Below, in pieces: positions 22,172 to 36,800 of a stretch of DNA of 64,000 bases. The translations under genes and the position numbers were made by a program. The notes beneath the pieces were generated by a model. That model was not told the DNA's origin. It worked only from the letters and a program-made list of their open reading frames with translations, and did not search any database. The stretch is from Acanthopleura granulata. Lineage: Eukaryota > Mollusca > Polyplacophora > Chitonida > Chitonidae. The stretch is taken from the NCBI GenBank assembly GCA_016165875.1, contig JABBOT010000002.1, positions 2,629,540-2,693,539 on the forward strand. Direction: 5' to 3'. How positions within the stretch are numbered: position 1 is the first letter of the stretch; the number at the start of each line of letters is the position of its first letter.

Positions 22172-24858
22172 GTGACATTTGCTGTCCCTTTCTAAAACTG
22201 TTACAACCGCCTCTAAGACGTTTCAGAAAACCTGGAGTGTCTGGGGCCTAGCCGGAACGTGGACCCTCAACACATTACCCCCCCCCCCCCGAATTAAACA
22301 TGCTTCCGGCCCCACTGATTTACCTTACCGATTGAATGAATGTCAGCAACGTAAAGTCTGGAGGTAGCACATTTTAACGTTGTTGATTTAGTATACAATA
22401 GTTGAATGAATCCATATAACTGCTGATGGGATGTTTCTGGAATATATATATTTTTCTGCCCTGGACATACCACTGGGCATTTATTCACCAAGCCATACTT
22501 TAGAATACGCCATGTTTTTCGCTGTAGCCGAGAGGACACAGTGTTCGGAAGTGCAGTTACGAGACTGAAACCTGCTACATAATATCAATATATTGCATAA
22601 TATTTTGAAATATATTTATGCCAAAGTTGATTAGTTGATAAAGAGCCAAGTGGAAGGAGAAAGAACAAAAGTTTCCAGTGCACTTCGGCATGTCACAATA
22701 CTGTGTTTACAACTCTACTGCGATAGATAAAATATTGAATGCAACAGAATGAAATTTCACCTTGAGTAGATGTCTCCAACGTTGTAAGTTGATTTCTGCA
22801 GCTATTAAGAGTTATGTCCCCTAAGCCCGACTTATTTGCGCGCCCGCCAGGTGCGATGACAGGTGGGCGAGGCAGACGATTGGAAGTCATTTAACTGTGA
22901 CGAAGTCGTGATGTGATGCTTTGAAGACATATCAGTACATCTTCGGTGGCGTTAGAAGCAGTTTCAGGTATTATCCTGTTTCTTCTGTATACACAGTAGT
23001 GTATCCTTGCAGTTTCGTGCTGTATTGTGCCGGTATCAGTCACCGGTAATGACTGCTCTTGTGAAAACAAATACTAAAAACAGACCTGAAGGAAACAAAA
23101 ACAGTCTTCTCATGGCACCAAGCCGCGTGCGTCACCTTCCGTAGGATAAGTGTGGTGATTTGTCATCTCACATGCATGTTGAAATTCAAGATACATGTAC
23201 ACGAAAGAATAATACTTTTAGAATTAATCACCAGGAATTAAAACTCAATGAAATGCAGGCATCCGTCATTAATGAATGCACAGTTTAATATTTAATTTTC
23301 TTCTGGAAGAGTGGAGCTGTCCAGATTCACATTTAGCCTAATCGGCATTTCAGGGGAGTTGTGAGGTGGACCACCTTGTTTCGCCCCAAACGTGTGGAAA
23401 TCAAGATTTCAGTGAATTGTTGGTTTGGCTTGTCATATGACATGCATGGGATACCGTACTCCAACACTCCATACTAGCTCAGTGAGCAGGACTCACTACT
23501 TACATGTATATGTACATCATGGCACAGGCCCCTATCTCATCCACAAACTGAAAAACAAAAACCTTTACAACTCAAGCCTGTCATAATGTTTGGTAATGGG
23601 AGCAGGCCATGACCAGTTGCCTTTAGGTACATGTGTCATTCAATCTACTCTTTAATTAAATTCAAGTCTTTTTTGTCTAAAGGCTAGTCGTGATATGATT
23701 CTGATCAGTGAGAATTTTGTGCCTGATGTGACAGCCATTTAATTGAATTTATTTTTGACATCTATAGTCTTACCAGAATGCCAGTATTATTGTGTCTAAC
23801 AAAATAAGCAGAATTTTTAATAGGTCATACGTATGTACTTAGGACTTGGTACTTTTTGTGTTATTCCAGAAGTTTTGTATGTACAGGACTCATATGCCAG
23901 GCAAGAGATTTACTAAACTGAAAGCTGTGTTGGTTTAACATGAGATTAAATTTTGTTTATATTTGTTTGAAAATTTGTTTTCGTGAATAGGAAATTATGT
24001 GTAGGTCACATGTAAAGGCCATGTAGTCATTCAGTAATTTTTTTTTTTTTTTCTCACTGAAATGTATTGTATATATCTCTTTCCTGTATCGCTCAATTGC
24101 GCCAATGTACTTGAATGAATTAAGAGTTATTGTCGGCAGATTACAACTATAGCACAGAAAGATCAAGCTTGTACAGTGTGGCACACAGATGTAACAGGTT
24201 AAACAACTGTTAGTCATCAGTAGTGATTACTGTGTTACGATACATGTGTATGAGGTACCTAGTGGTACTCCGACAAAAAAAAATCCACATTGTAAATACG
24301 CCTTTGTTTACAATACAAATAACAGAGCCCAGGACAGTATGTAGCAAGTTGTGTGACAGTCTTGATACTGGCCCGGGTTAATATTTTGAGTCATGTGTCA
24401 GCATTTTGGGGTCATTATTTTTGTTATTTTTCCAGGAGATCATACTCTTCGAGCCTGCAATAAACCTGTGTGCTGTGATGATACCTAATGTAAATCCTGG
24501 TTTGTGTACAGTGTGTCATTTTATACCCAGGCTGAATTCAGTGACGTGACTGTTTGGAGCAGAAATGTGGAAAAGGAAGGCAACACTACTTGTGAATACC
24601 CCACGGCATGTAGATACCACTATGCCACTATGCGTGATAAACAGGCTTTTGTCCAGGGACAACCAGTAGACATGGAGAATATTTCTGACTGAGTCAGAGA
24701 TCATTGGCTGACTCTGACACAGCATGAGTACATGTGGGTTGTCCATCAGACCTGGTTAACATTTGCCAGGACCAGGAAGCTCTCGAGTGCCTCTCCACAG
24801 CACAGAAGCCAGTCACTGTGTCATCCAAGACAGCTTCACAAGCAGCGTGGTTACAGAC
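22172..24858. other. Intergenic and upstream region of the NOX2-like gene
   Basis: No gene recognised. The stretch must contain the promoter and 5' UTR of the oxidase gene, but no TATA box or initiator could be assigned. A C run at about 22279-22290 is the only simple repeat of note. Confidence 0.45.
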
Positions 24859-27800
24859 ATGGCAAGTTGGCTTTTAAACGAAGGACCCAAGTGGGTTATT
24901 CTGGTAAGCTGGACAATATTTTTCTTTTTCTTGTGTCTGTTTTGTTGCTTTTTGGTTTTTTTGGGGGGGGAATTAATTAATCTGTTTTCAGTTTCTTTTT
25001 CTTTTTTTTTTTTTGTTTCTCAATGGTTTAGTAAAAGCACATGTGGATCTGTTGGAATGAAATTGAAAATGCTAAATGTAAACATTAGTGTTTGAAAGAG
25101 TACAATTAGTTTTATGTTGTCACACTGGTTAATTATGGTTAAAGTGTTCAGTTTGCAGTAAAGTTCTGCAGTAAATGACCTTACATTTCACTCTAAAAAC
25201 TGTGTATTTAGAGGCCAGCAAATGTCATAATATTTGACTTCTGATGCTGAAACTTGCATACACTGCTAAACAAACGTCAAAACAATGGCCTATATATGAA
25301 CTTTGACTCCTAAGAATCAGGTAGACTGGGCAGCATAGTTGTGAGCAGAGGATTAGGGTATTTACCACAAGTAGTGTTGGGTGCTGGATGTCAGTGTGGC
25401 TTTATTGTCACCAGAAGAGGTTCTCAGAAAGGGAAGACAAGTAACAAATGCACAGCATGTTTTGGAAATTAAGAGCATGATTATCATTATGCAACAGGGT
25501 GGAAAAACCTGTCCCCAAGGACGGGAACCCCATGGCTTGTTAGGACCCAAAAGAGCAGCATGCCTCCTTTGTCAGATTTCCTCTTTCTCTTGTTGTATAA
25601 GTCAGACAGAGGGCTAGCTCTCCCACTCACTTGGTTTGTTCTCTGTATGTGTGTGTAGGGGGTTCCGACCGGTAGGGGGACACGAAGGGATCGGTATTGG
25701 GCCATCTCCCACTACCCTATTGCTTCTGCTTTTAGAGGTTGTTGCGGGGACAGCACTGTTGGTTGTGTTGTTGCCTTTTTAATGTATGAATGTATGTACC
25801 TACACTTTTCAAACTACACAATGCTTTATTTTGTTTTATATATATATATTGATGTATTTTTTGATTGGACTCTGAAGTATACGTTTCCTATATATTGTAT
25901 TTTCTGTGAAGGCCTTGGGGAAGAACAGTTTCATTGTTAATTGACTGAGCTACCTTCGATAAATAAAGATATTATTATTATTATATTATTATTATAGTCA
26001 GATGTTTTGATTGTATGGTGGGTTTAACAGCGGGACTATATTGATGATGTGGTTCACCAGTGATGTCACAAAACTTTGTACACCTTATATTTTTAACTGT
26101 GAATAAAGTTCTTGAAAAGAATGTTTGTTTGCCTGTGTGTTAATAGGTAATATGACATAAAATTTCTGCTTTAGGGTCAGAGAAAGGCAGGTTTGATATC
26201 ACAAGTGAACCACATTATCAATATGGTCAATAAAACCCACCATACAATCAAAATATTTCACGGCATTTAATTAACTGGGAAAAAAATTCAGTGAAGATAT
26301 TTTCAGATACAGTTTTTTGAACTTCATTTTTGTGTGTTTTTTTACTTTAAGGATAAAATCAGGTATAACCAGGTTATACATGTATTAAGTGTCTTACAGA
26401 GTTTTTTTTCACTCCAATTACTTTGGTTTCCATTGCCCATAAACCTTACCCCAAGAAGGTCTACATGGCTGAGTTTTTAGACATGTAAACTGAACAATCC
26501 TTTTCATACAGTGCAGCGCTCTGCTTAATGTAAACTGTATTTCACCGGACGTTTGGCCTATGAAAATGCACTGTTAGAAGTACGAAATGAATACATGTAC
26601 TATAATACATTCTTAAGTGCCCCTATTAAAGGTGGATGAAACATCAGAATCCAGCAAAATGTGTCACTATGAAATCTAAACCCTAGATGAAGTACATGTA
26701 CATTAATTATTGTGTGCTTTCAGGTGGTATGGCTGGCCATTGACATTGTCATCTTCACCTTGGCATTTATTCGGTTTGACGTAAACTCTGAGTTTCAACT
26801 GCTGCGCATCTTCACTGGGGTAAGAATGAGCCAGACTCTGTTCCTCTGTCTTTCTTTCCTTTATGTTGGTTGTATTTCCTTCTGTTGATCTGGATCATAT
26901 TTTGCATACGTGTTATCCAAAAATCTGAAGTTGGACGGACATGTGGTCTAAGGTCTGTGTGGTGAAGGTTGTGGTGCAGATGGCATGAAATGTTACATGT
27001 TTCCTGGAAATTCTGTCTTAGTCGTGACTGAAGATCTGTTAATTATCGCAAAAATAAAATCATGACATGATCAACAAGTGTTGCCAGATTTGAAATGTTG
27101 CACAAGGCAGGATTTTTATCTTGAAAAGAAAGATGGAAAAAAGATTGGAGGGTGATGGAGGAGGGAGAATTTTTCACATGTTGATTTACTGTAATTCTTC
27201 AACCTTTTCGCCTGTTTGCAAGGTGTTTATTCAAGCCTATTCTGAAAGCATTATTCTCTGTTGACTGATGAAATTATACTTTTTGTCAAGCTCTAAAACG
27301 TGACCAATGCAACCGATGTGATTTTGCTCTTTCACAGGCGAAAAGGTTGAGGAATTAGAATATTATGTGGCTCGTTCACAAGTGGTGCTGATGCTGTTGC
27401 CGTTTTACTCATCCTCACTCAAAGACCCGATAAGCCCTCAGTGTGAAGTTCTGATGTGGTTAAAAAGGGGTATTATCAAAAGAAAATCTGGTTAATTTGA
27501 TAAAGCTGCTGTTAACAGAAATCAAGTTGGGCACATACACATACATTCTACAGAACGGTTCAAGCAATCTAGCATTCGTCAAAGACCACTTGCCATCCAT
27601 GTCTTCCAGAAGATGGTGTGCATATCTGTACGTTACACTTGGAAAAGTGTGTCAATAACTTGCCAAAGGGCGATGACTGATGCCAGGCAAGGTGGTTTCC
27701 TCCACCCTGATCGCTTTGGCATTAGTGAAAAATTTTTGATTATGGCTTTAAAGAGCTACATTGGTATCTAAACATCTGTGTCTTAGAAGAAAGGCAAATT

Positions 27801-30800
27801 TATAAAGACTGGAATAGTCTGAATTGCTTTCCTAAGTTGTGAAAATATTGCAGTGTATTTGAAACTGATATTGTACGTTTCGTCCGAGTGTAAGGAAACA
27901 AAATACATCTGTCACTTCCACTTTGCCTGGTGTGATGTCACCCACGAACACATGACGTCATCAATCGCTGAAATGTATCCACTAATGACGCTGCCCTTTC
28001 AAAATGCTCAAGACGTCATCCCAGCATAAATGCTTTACTTACCAATATTGTTACGTCACATCGGGAAAATTTTACAGGCACAGCCGAAGATTTTGTTTTT
28101 CAAGGAATCTTCAGATGTATGGGTGAAATAGTGTTATTCATCAAGATCAGTTTGAAACATGGTGTTAGACTTACTCCGTAGGATTTCTTTCATAGCATTG
28201 TAATATTCGGACGCAATTTGTATTCTGACCAGAGTGGCACTGCAAGCCACAATTGAATAAAGTAAATATATAAATTCATCAAAACAACCAGTTTAAGTTC
28301 AAGGATCTAAGACCTTCACCAGTATATGTAATGAAGATATCCGAGGCTCAGATTGGTTATTTCCTGTACATATTTGTTATGCACTTTGTGCGTGCAGTAT
28401 ACAGGATCTCGCTAACTACACATAGGCATGTATGCAATAATAACTTCAGGTACCTCTTTACTCTGACTTCCCTGTTGCCCCAACTGTGCCTTCCAAACAC
28501 ATGTTGTCTGCTCTTGTTCATAGTATCAAACCTTTGAAATTGGTTTTGGGCTCTTCCTTGTATTCACGTACTCAGGTTATTTAAACAATGCTTAATGGGG
28601 TGTGAAAGCTCAGACTAAGCTGACTCCAGACGTATTGAATACACTTGTATTGTGACAGGCGACCCATCGGAGGAAGATTTATGTAACGTTTTCTGACCAA
28701 ACACACACATTTATATATAAATGCCAGAGGACACGACTGTGTCGATGAAACTATTCATACTGTTTAAGCTGTGCTGAAAAGGAAAAGAATCTTCTGGCTG
28801 CATGTAAAACACGTGTTGTAAAGGCTGAATTCAGAAATATAAATGTGTGTCTGGGTAACCATTTATGATAACACTTTTGTGAAAGCATTCAGTACGTTTT
28901 CATTTGATAAATGAATTACGACCCTCTTATATGAATTAAGCACTCCAGGAGCAATGTTCATGTAAGATGTAAACAGCTTGTAGCTTTTCGCCATGGTCTA
29001 ATAGATTTCGCAGCTTTTTTATATACAATTTATTATTTGTGTGAGGTTAGGCACATCTCACATGTAATATTTAATGGTTTCATAATTCTTAAAGAAAATT
29101 ATCATACTCCAGGTTTTTGTAGTGAATTGCTCTCTTCCCGAGATTTTGTTCGCATGTCTTGAAAAAGTATGATGTACTTTTGAAATGAAAACTGTTCAAG
29201 TTGAATTTCTTATAATATATTACCTTTTTATATTTCAGAAAGCCTTAGCATTTGCAAGAGCGAGTGCTGCCAGCCTGAACTACCAGTGTATGCTGATCCT
29301 GTTGCCAGTCTGTCGGAATTTGATATCTTTTCTTCGTGGATCCTGTAAAGTATGTGACTAATAAATGCCTTCAAACATTATTTATCATTTATTGAAGGGG
29401 AAGAATTAAGCATTATTAGAACGTCATTAAAATCATATTTGATTGTCTGTTAACTTTTGTTTGTAAATTTTGTTTTTTTTTATCACTGAAGCGAATGCAC
29501 ACAAATGTTTGGATTGTAAGGTAGACTTTTGATAATGTAATATCACCAATTACTTCGTATATGTACTAACTTCTATCTAGGTCTAAATCAGGTATTTCTA
29601 GTAAGTGTCATACTCATTTTGTAGTATTATACACGTATAAAGGTTTTCAGAATTTTGCTCAGATCTGAACATACATATAAAGGGGTGGAAAAGATGTGCA
29701 GTCATTGACAACGTACGTTACCTGACGAGTATGCTTAATGTAGCCCTCCTTACAATCCACATAATATACAAATGTTTTGGATATAATTCCAGTCCGACAG
29801 TTAAAAAAAATCATTAAAAAGGGAATAAAAGTAAATTCAGATGGAATTGTTAATGTTCTCCGTACTGGTTATTTCAGTTTTTTGTGTGTTTTTTCCACTT
29901 TAAGTTATGTAGAACCCTTAAAAAGTGATAGTAATTGGGCCGTCCTTAAAAATGTGTTCGTTGGGTTTTACCCCACTGGCCCTTCAAAACTGACCCTATT
30001 TAAGAGTTTTTATTGGTATTTTGATGAAAGGTTTTCATCTCCATGTTGATTTCATTAAAATCCCTATCTTCAAGAACCAAAAAGAAGAAGAAAAGATTTC
30101 TCTATCGACCGACATTATTTTTTCTCATAGGGTTGGGTTACGCCCAACAAACATTTTTTTTAGTGTGGCCTACAACATTATGTAATTCTGTATGCAAAAC
30201 TCACGGATAAATATAAACTTTTAAGGATTAAGGAAAGTAGAAAAATTACGCCAGACATCTCTTTATTCCACAATCAGATAGAAGCTATGATACAAGGGGA
30301 ACAACAACATGCAAAAAGACCCTGGCCATGGTTTTTTTAGGTCCAATCTGGCTATCACCACCAGTAAACTTGAGATCTTAAAAGTAGATGTCTTTAGCCT
30401 AAAATTTTGTTCATTACTGTTAAATTTAATAACAGTCTTGAGTCTGAGAGCCTGCTGATTCTTTTTGACAATCATTACTTTCAACACTAAGTCATACTTT
30501 ATTACTTTTCTGTAGTAGTAAACTACTTAGTGAATAAAGTTAATCCTATATTGTGTTTGCAAGCATGTTCCAACATTTTACAGTCTTTTCAAATGTAATG
30601 ATTTCGCTTGACAGTGCTGCAAACGAAACCTGACCCGGCAGTTTGACAAGAACCTCACCTTTCATAAGTGTGTGGCCTATGCAATCTGTTTTCACACAGG
30701 TAAGATCTGTCTTCTCCAGTTTTGTCATCGCTGTAGAGCTTATCTGGCAGCCTAAACCATGTGCTCACATAGGCGGTGTACTGATTAGCTTTCGGTCCTC

Positions 30801-33800
30801 TGATTGGACAATTAATGTGTAGCATCATGTGTGAGCAAATGCTATGTAAAGTCTTTTCATTGGCTTAAAAGACAACTTTTCCATTGGACTGTACCAGTTC
30901 TGTGACATTTTTATGATAATTTCCGCCAAACTGACTAAAAACAAATGGGAAACCTTAAGTAACTCAGTCTCAAGCCCTGTGGTCTTTTGTTCTTTCCTGC
31001 TTCTGTTGTGACTATTTGTTTGCAAACAGTTAAAGTAGGCCTCATGTATGACAAGAGCATGATAGGCAGTTCAACTTGGGCCTAAGTCAACATTGTGCGG
31101 TAAAATGCGCCTCATGGAGAATTGCAATTTTTTTCTAAATTCTTCTTTTTCAATTTTCCTTAAATCCCTCTGAATACATGTAATGTGTATTAATGAACTG
31201 ACTCACCACCCAGTTACAAACAAACTCGCCAAATGGTGATAATGGGCCTTTTGCATGCTGTGAAAAAATGTGACAGAATTAACAATGAGGTTTTGACAAA
31301 AAACATAAATGTAAAATCCTCCAAGTAGTAAAATATCCCGATGATAAAATTTGACAAGCTCATCATATGGTCTCTGCATAAACAGCAGGCAGGCTGAAAA
31401 CACAAGGAATTCAGATTTATTGCTTTTACCATTTCAGTGGTCCATATTGCTGCTCATTGTTTCAACTTCGAGCTGTTTATTCTGGGTCACAACAATACCA
31501 AACACAACCAAACAGAGCTCCTGTCAGCGCTGAGCAGCCTGAGGGACCTGGCCACAGAGAATGGAACAAAAATTGAAACCTTCATCAATCCAATCACCTC
31601 AGGCAATACAGTCAGTATTTCAGGAACAGTATGGCCTCGTGCCGTTTTGTGTAATAGCATTTTCCCTGGCAATATCTGTTCAGGGGTCCTTAGTGACAGT
31701 AAGCTTTCTAATGTCTGGTGAATACCAATTTGCATGTTTTTTATGGGGAAAGATAATTAATAACTTGCCAGTGGTTTACCCCTCAGGTTTTCTCCACCCT
31801 TAAAACAGCCTGTAATTCCATACGTGGAAAAATTCTTGGGTATACATGTAGCGTTACACAGCAATTAAATAAACACATAAATAAATTCATTAATAAAGTC
31901 TCTTCTTTGAAACTGAATGCATTGCACGTTGGTCCAGGTCCTAACAGATGCCCGTACATATGGGGTTGGGTTTTAAATTGTAAGGACAAGACTCCTGTCC
32001 AGTCTAAGTGCTGTGGCTGGAAAAGACAGTGTCAAAAGATGAAAGAAATAAAAAAAAATTACACCTTTGGTCACCAGCAAAATAAGGGAAATTAGCAGTA
32101 GCGGAAGTGAACAGACATATTAGTTGATATTTGTAATTTCTTAAGTTTGGTCTACCCTTAATGATGTAAAATTTCGCCCGTAGCAGTGCATATTTTGAGG
32201 CAAATTAATGTCATAAAATAGTATTTTGGGTGCTGAAACTTACATTTTAACAGTAGGGTAGTAGTAACCAAACAAACCCCTAAGCACCTTTCTTAAATCA
32301 ATGCAACTCTCAGAATCATGAAAAAGATACAATGTTAGGTGATTTAGGGCATGTCTGTTTGGTGTTCAGTGATTTTACGTGCCTGTGTTACGGGTGGCAT
32401 TATGATATGGTGTTTATTATGTACTCTTCTCTGATGGGCATATATTGGTCCCAAAACTCTTGTTTTTCTAGACCAAGCTTTGCTGCTTTATGCAAGCTTC
32501 TATGACATACATGAAAAGATAAATACCCTGAAAAATTTCTCTACAGGAGGGTTCCCTGGAGTTGTGGAAGTTCATATCTGGTGTAACCGGGGCTGTAATA
32601 ACTCTCTGCCTCATTGTCATGGTGTCCTCAGCAACAGAGGTTATCAGGTATGTACAACTGCATAGGAGTACCTGTTTGAGGTTGTGTTTGGAGTAGCGAA
32701 GTTTTGGATGCGCTGCCATATAAACATGTAATTTCTCTAGAGTAAAAGAGAGTATTAGTATTTTAGCTGTACTGTTCAGTACGTGTGTCATGCAATGCGA
32801 AGATTTTAGTATGTTTTCATTATTTTCCACTCTATTGCCGACAGAATTAACAATCTGACTGCTTTAAAATGTCTTTATATTTAGTTTTAAGACTGATTTT
32901 GAGGAACGTGGATGAATCCTTTGTGAGTGGATATTGGTGCCATACAACTACATGTTTTTGTTCAGCATGCTCTTATTACCATACCAAATAAAATTTTCTA
33001 AATGTCTTCATTTCTTCTCAACAGGCGCTCCTACTTTGAGGTGTTCTGGTTTACTCATCACCTGTTTGTCATCTTTTTCATTGGACTGGTGCTTCACGGC
33101 ATTGAGTGAGTGCAGCATTTATTTGCAGTTTTGAAGTTGTCCTACGATATATATGAATGCACATTAATATGTATTAATTTTGGCAGGTTACGTTCAAAGT
33201 CTAAAGAGACCTTCACTAATTCTCATGGATGAAGTATTGATCTCACCAAAGTGAGCATACAGTGAAAATACATCCAAGGTCACCCAGATGCAATTGGTGT
33301 GAGTTCGAGTCCAGCTCATGCTAGCTTCCTCTCCGGCCCTACATTGGTTTGTGTACCAGTAATTGCAGATGGTCGTGAGTTTCCCCCGGGTTCTACCCTC
33401 CGTCATCATATAAGTGAAATATTCTTGAGTATGGCGTAAACTACCAATCAAATAAATAAATAAATAAATCAAAAGCTTGACCTACGTTTCTGCATTTGCA
33501 TCTTTCAAAATATGTACATTTGTAATAATTTTAAGTCTACTGCCTTCCCCCCAGTGCAGTCACTGCAAAAAATGCATTCTAGAGGATATAGAGTTTGTGA
33601 ACTATTACTTTTGGTACTGACACTTGCATTTTTCATAATATCATTGAAGTTTCCAAACAAGTCTCAGTATTAATGTATAAGATCAATATAACTCTTTGAG
33701 TAAGACATAATGAGTAATTTAGTCAAAGATGAAAGCTTAGGTCAGATACAGTTTTTGTGTAAATGTACATTTCTTCAAACTGTCAGTATAAATTTTTTTT

Positions 33801-36800
33801 TGGACCTTCCACCTATTCTCACCGGCAAGATTTCCATGATCAATCCAAGATCTTCAAAACAATAGTACTCGTTGCTGCCTCGCTTGGCACTCAGCACTGA
33901 GAGGATGGAGCAAGGAAACAGGACTGCTTGGCCCGGGGTCAGTATTATGTGACTTGGTCGGGTGTCGTGTCTGGTGTCTTCAGCATGATGCTCCAGTGGC
34001 AGCAACACTTTGGCCGCATGAACTCACCCTGCTACAAGAAGACACAGTATATATATATAAACACACACATACATTCTAAGGACTCCTTCTTGTCGTATGA
34101 CTAAAGTTTTTGAGGCAATTAGTGTATCAGTTTATTGGTTGCATTGTATTACAGAGGCATTGTTCGCTCCCAGACCAATGAACCTGTATGTGAAGACTTT
34201 AGGAGATGGGGAAAGGATGAGTCTTGTCCCCACCCACAGTTTGGTACCCTTGGTGCTAAGGTATTAAAGGATACTGGGTCATTACCTGGGGATAACCTTC
34301 AAGTATCAAGATAACTTGATAAATTTTCTGTTAGCGTCAGAACTGCAACCGCTAAAGAGTAAAAAAAATTAATGTGTTCATAGTTGACATATTTTTGGAC
34401 ACAATAATTGATTGCTAATGTTTGATGTCTAAGGTGGACTTTGATGGACTTTTTCATGCCACTGTCAATGATAATTTTATGCCACCAGCTTTCTCCAGTG
34501 GAATACATCGTCGTGAAATTGGTAAAATCATGTTCTACCTCCTGCACATGAATTATTATTTCTTTGCAATTCTCGTGATTCATTGTACTTTTTTACTTAA
34601 GAAAACTTTGCCCAAGACCCTGATCTGTTTTCAGATATGTGAGGGATTTTGTATGATGTGAATGATTGATGTTGCAGACATGGAAATGGGTAGTGGGCCC
34701 AGCTGCTATATACATTGTAGAGAGATTGGTCAGGATCATAAGGAACTTCCAGAAAGTCACCATTACCAAGGTAGGTTGGTTTAAGAAATCTGGCCGCAAA
34801 GCTTTGGGCTTAACCTCTTTGGTGAAGAGAATGAATATTTTCTTCAGGTATTGTTAAGACATTGTGTATGAACCTGTATACATGGAATTGTTTGTTTTCA
34901 AAATACAGAGCATGTTGTCGGATACTGTGTCACTTAATGATCTTGACTACAATGATTTGTATGGCGTTAATAAACGTCACAATGGGCCCTGTATTCATAC
35001 CTGTCAACTTTGGGAAATGTCAGAGAGGGTGGTTTTTGGGGGGAGCGAAAGATGAATGTGCAACCCACCCATGAGCTTTGTAGAGCGCTGTGCTTTCTTT
35101 CTTTTTCGTTTGTTATTATGACTTAGTTACTTAATTAACAAAATTAATGTTTTGGCACAATATGTAATCGGGAGGCTCCCAACAATATCAGGAGAGTTGA
35201 AAGGTATGTATATTTATCTGAGTGAAATGAGGCTATAATTTGGGAATTTGCTCTGTCCGCCTAACTTTTTAAATGATTTAATATAACTTTATGTCATCAT
35301 TGACCGTTGCATGGGGAGCAGTGAAAAACATTTGACAGGGAGGTAATTTACCATATGCCATGTAAGCTCGTTGACTGCTTTAAGATTATGTTGAGTTGAG
35401 AAAGGATTTTGTTTGAAGTGAGGTAAAACAGGAATAAATTACCAGTCAAGTTCAGTGCATTTAAAGCACTTGCATTGTGTTTCTGTAGGTGATCAAGCGA
35501 CCTTCTAATGTGATAGAACTTCAGATGAAGAAGGAAGGGTTCCGTATGCAGCCAGGGCAGTATGTCTTCCTAAAATGTCCCCAGATATCCAGGCTAGAGT
35601 GGCATCCATTCACCCTGACATCTGTAAGTATAAATGACTCAAGTATGAACATTTATTTGGTTGGGATATTAGAATAATCTCAGAGTGATGTGTTTGAAAT
35701 TAATGCTTGTAGAAAATATGGATCCTCATTGATCCCAGAGAGGCAAAATCACTGCAAGTTTTGCCATTGACAAATATGAGACATTTTCACAATTTCGAGG
35801 TTTCTTTTTCGCTTCACTACAGAAGATCACTTGACTTCTTCCAGTGGTACAACCACTTCAACCAAGTAGTAGGGTAGTCTAAATTGAGTCATCCAATCAA
35901 ATCTCTCAACACATCATACTTTTTTTTTAAATCGATATTGCATGATCATGTGACATCAATTCTGCCTTGCACACTTCGGCAAGACACTGTGATGGGTCTC
36001 AACAATTGAACTTCACTCTGGCGCCATATTGGTTGAAACATGTAACATGCATTTGAACTAAGCTCTTACCTTCCTAAATGATCATTTGACCTTCCATAGA
36101 AATGAGGACATGTGAGAAAGTTCATGAGTATCTTGCCAAAGACATGTGGTTTACATTTAATATGGAAAAATAGTCAGCGACTTGCTTTACCTCAGGGATT
36201 CCCGTCTCCTCCACCCATGAAAATCACAGTGAAAAATTCTTTCGTTTGACTTTGAACAACATTCAGAAAAAAGACCAAACGTATCACAATACAGTGCTTT
36301 AAGTAAACACTGCTCATGACTTATCCCTTACAATTGTCTGTGTTTGCATAGTCTCCAGATGAGGATCACGTGACAGTGCACATCCGCTGTGTGGGGGACT
36401 GGACCAGGGCTTTGGCTAAGGCATGCACTGAGGGGGTCGGGGATGGGGCCCAACAGGCTTCCAAACTACCCAGGTACTCTACCACATGTGGCAGGAAATC
36501 TGGGGCTGTGGGTAGATAGATTCTGTATGTAAGACTCTATAACGTCTATGCTTTTGTCCACGTGTAATTTTTCATTGGTATAGTATCACTGAAAACTTCA
36601 TGAATATGTGTTTTAAAGCAGTGAAATAAGTAAACGAAGTAAATATAACAGTAGCTCAACCTATTCTTTTTACTTTATATCAAGAAGATTATTGTCTAGT
36701 GCAACCAACGCTTATGGGTTCCTGTTTTTAGCTCTACTGGTCAAAGACCAGAAGAGGTTATGTATTAGCTAGTTGCCCAGCGTCGGTCAGTCTGTCTGTC

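Larger units (their letters stand above)
24904..26723 (+). other. NOX2 intron 1
   Basis: It contains a poly-T stretch near 25005, one copy of the dispersed repeat at 25196-25310 and a probable LINE 3' end at 25720-25995. No additional coding exon was recognised. Confidence 0.6.

Noticed and set aside
24763..24858. In-frame upstream ATG as NOX2 start
   Set aside because: It would add 32 residues not seen in NOX2-type proteins; the family start pattern (M-x-x-W...NEG) fits 24859.
29777..30049. 90-codon frame in NOX2 intron 3 as an extra exon
   Set aside because: NOX2 exons 3 and 4 already join in phase and match the family without extra sequence.
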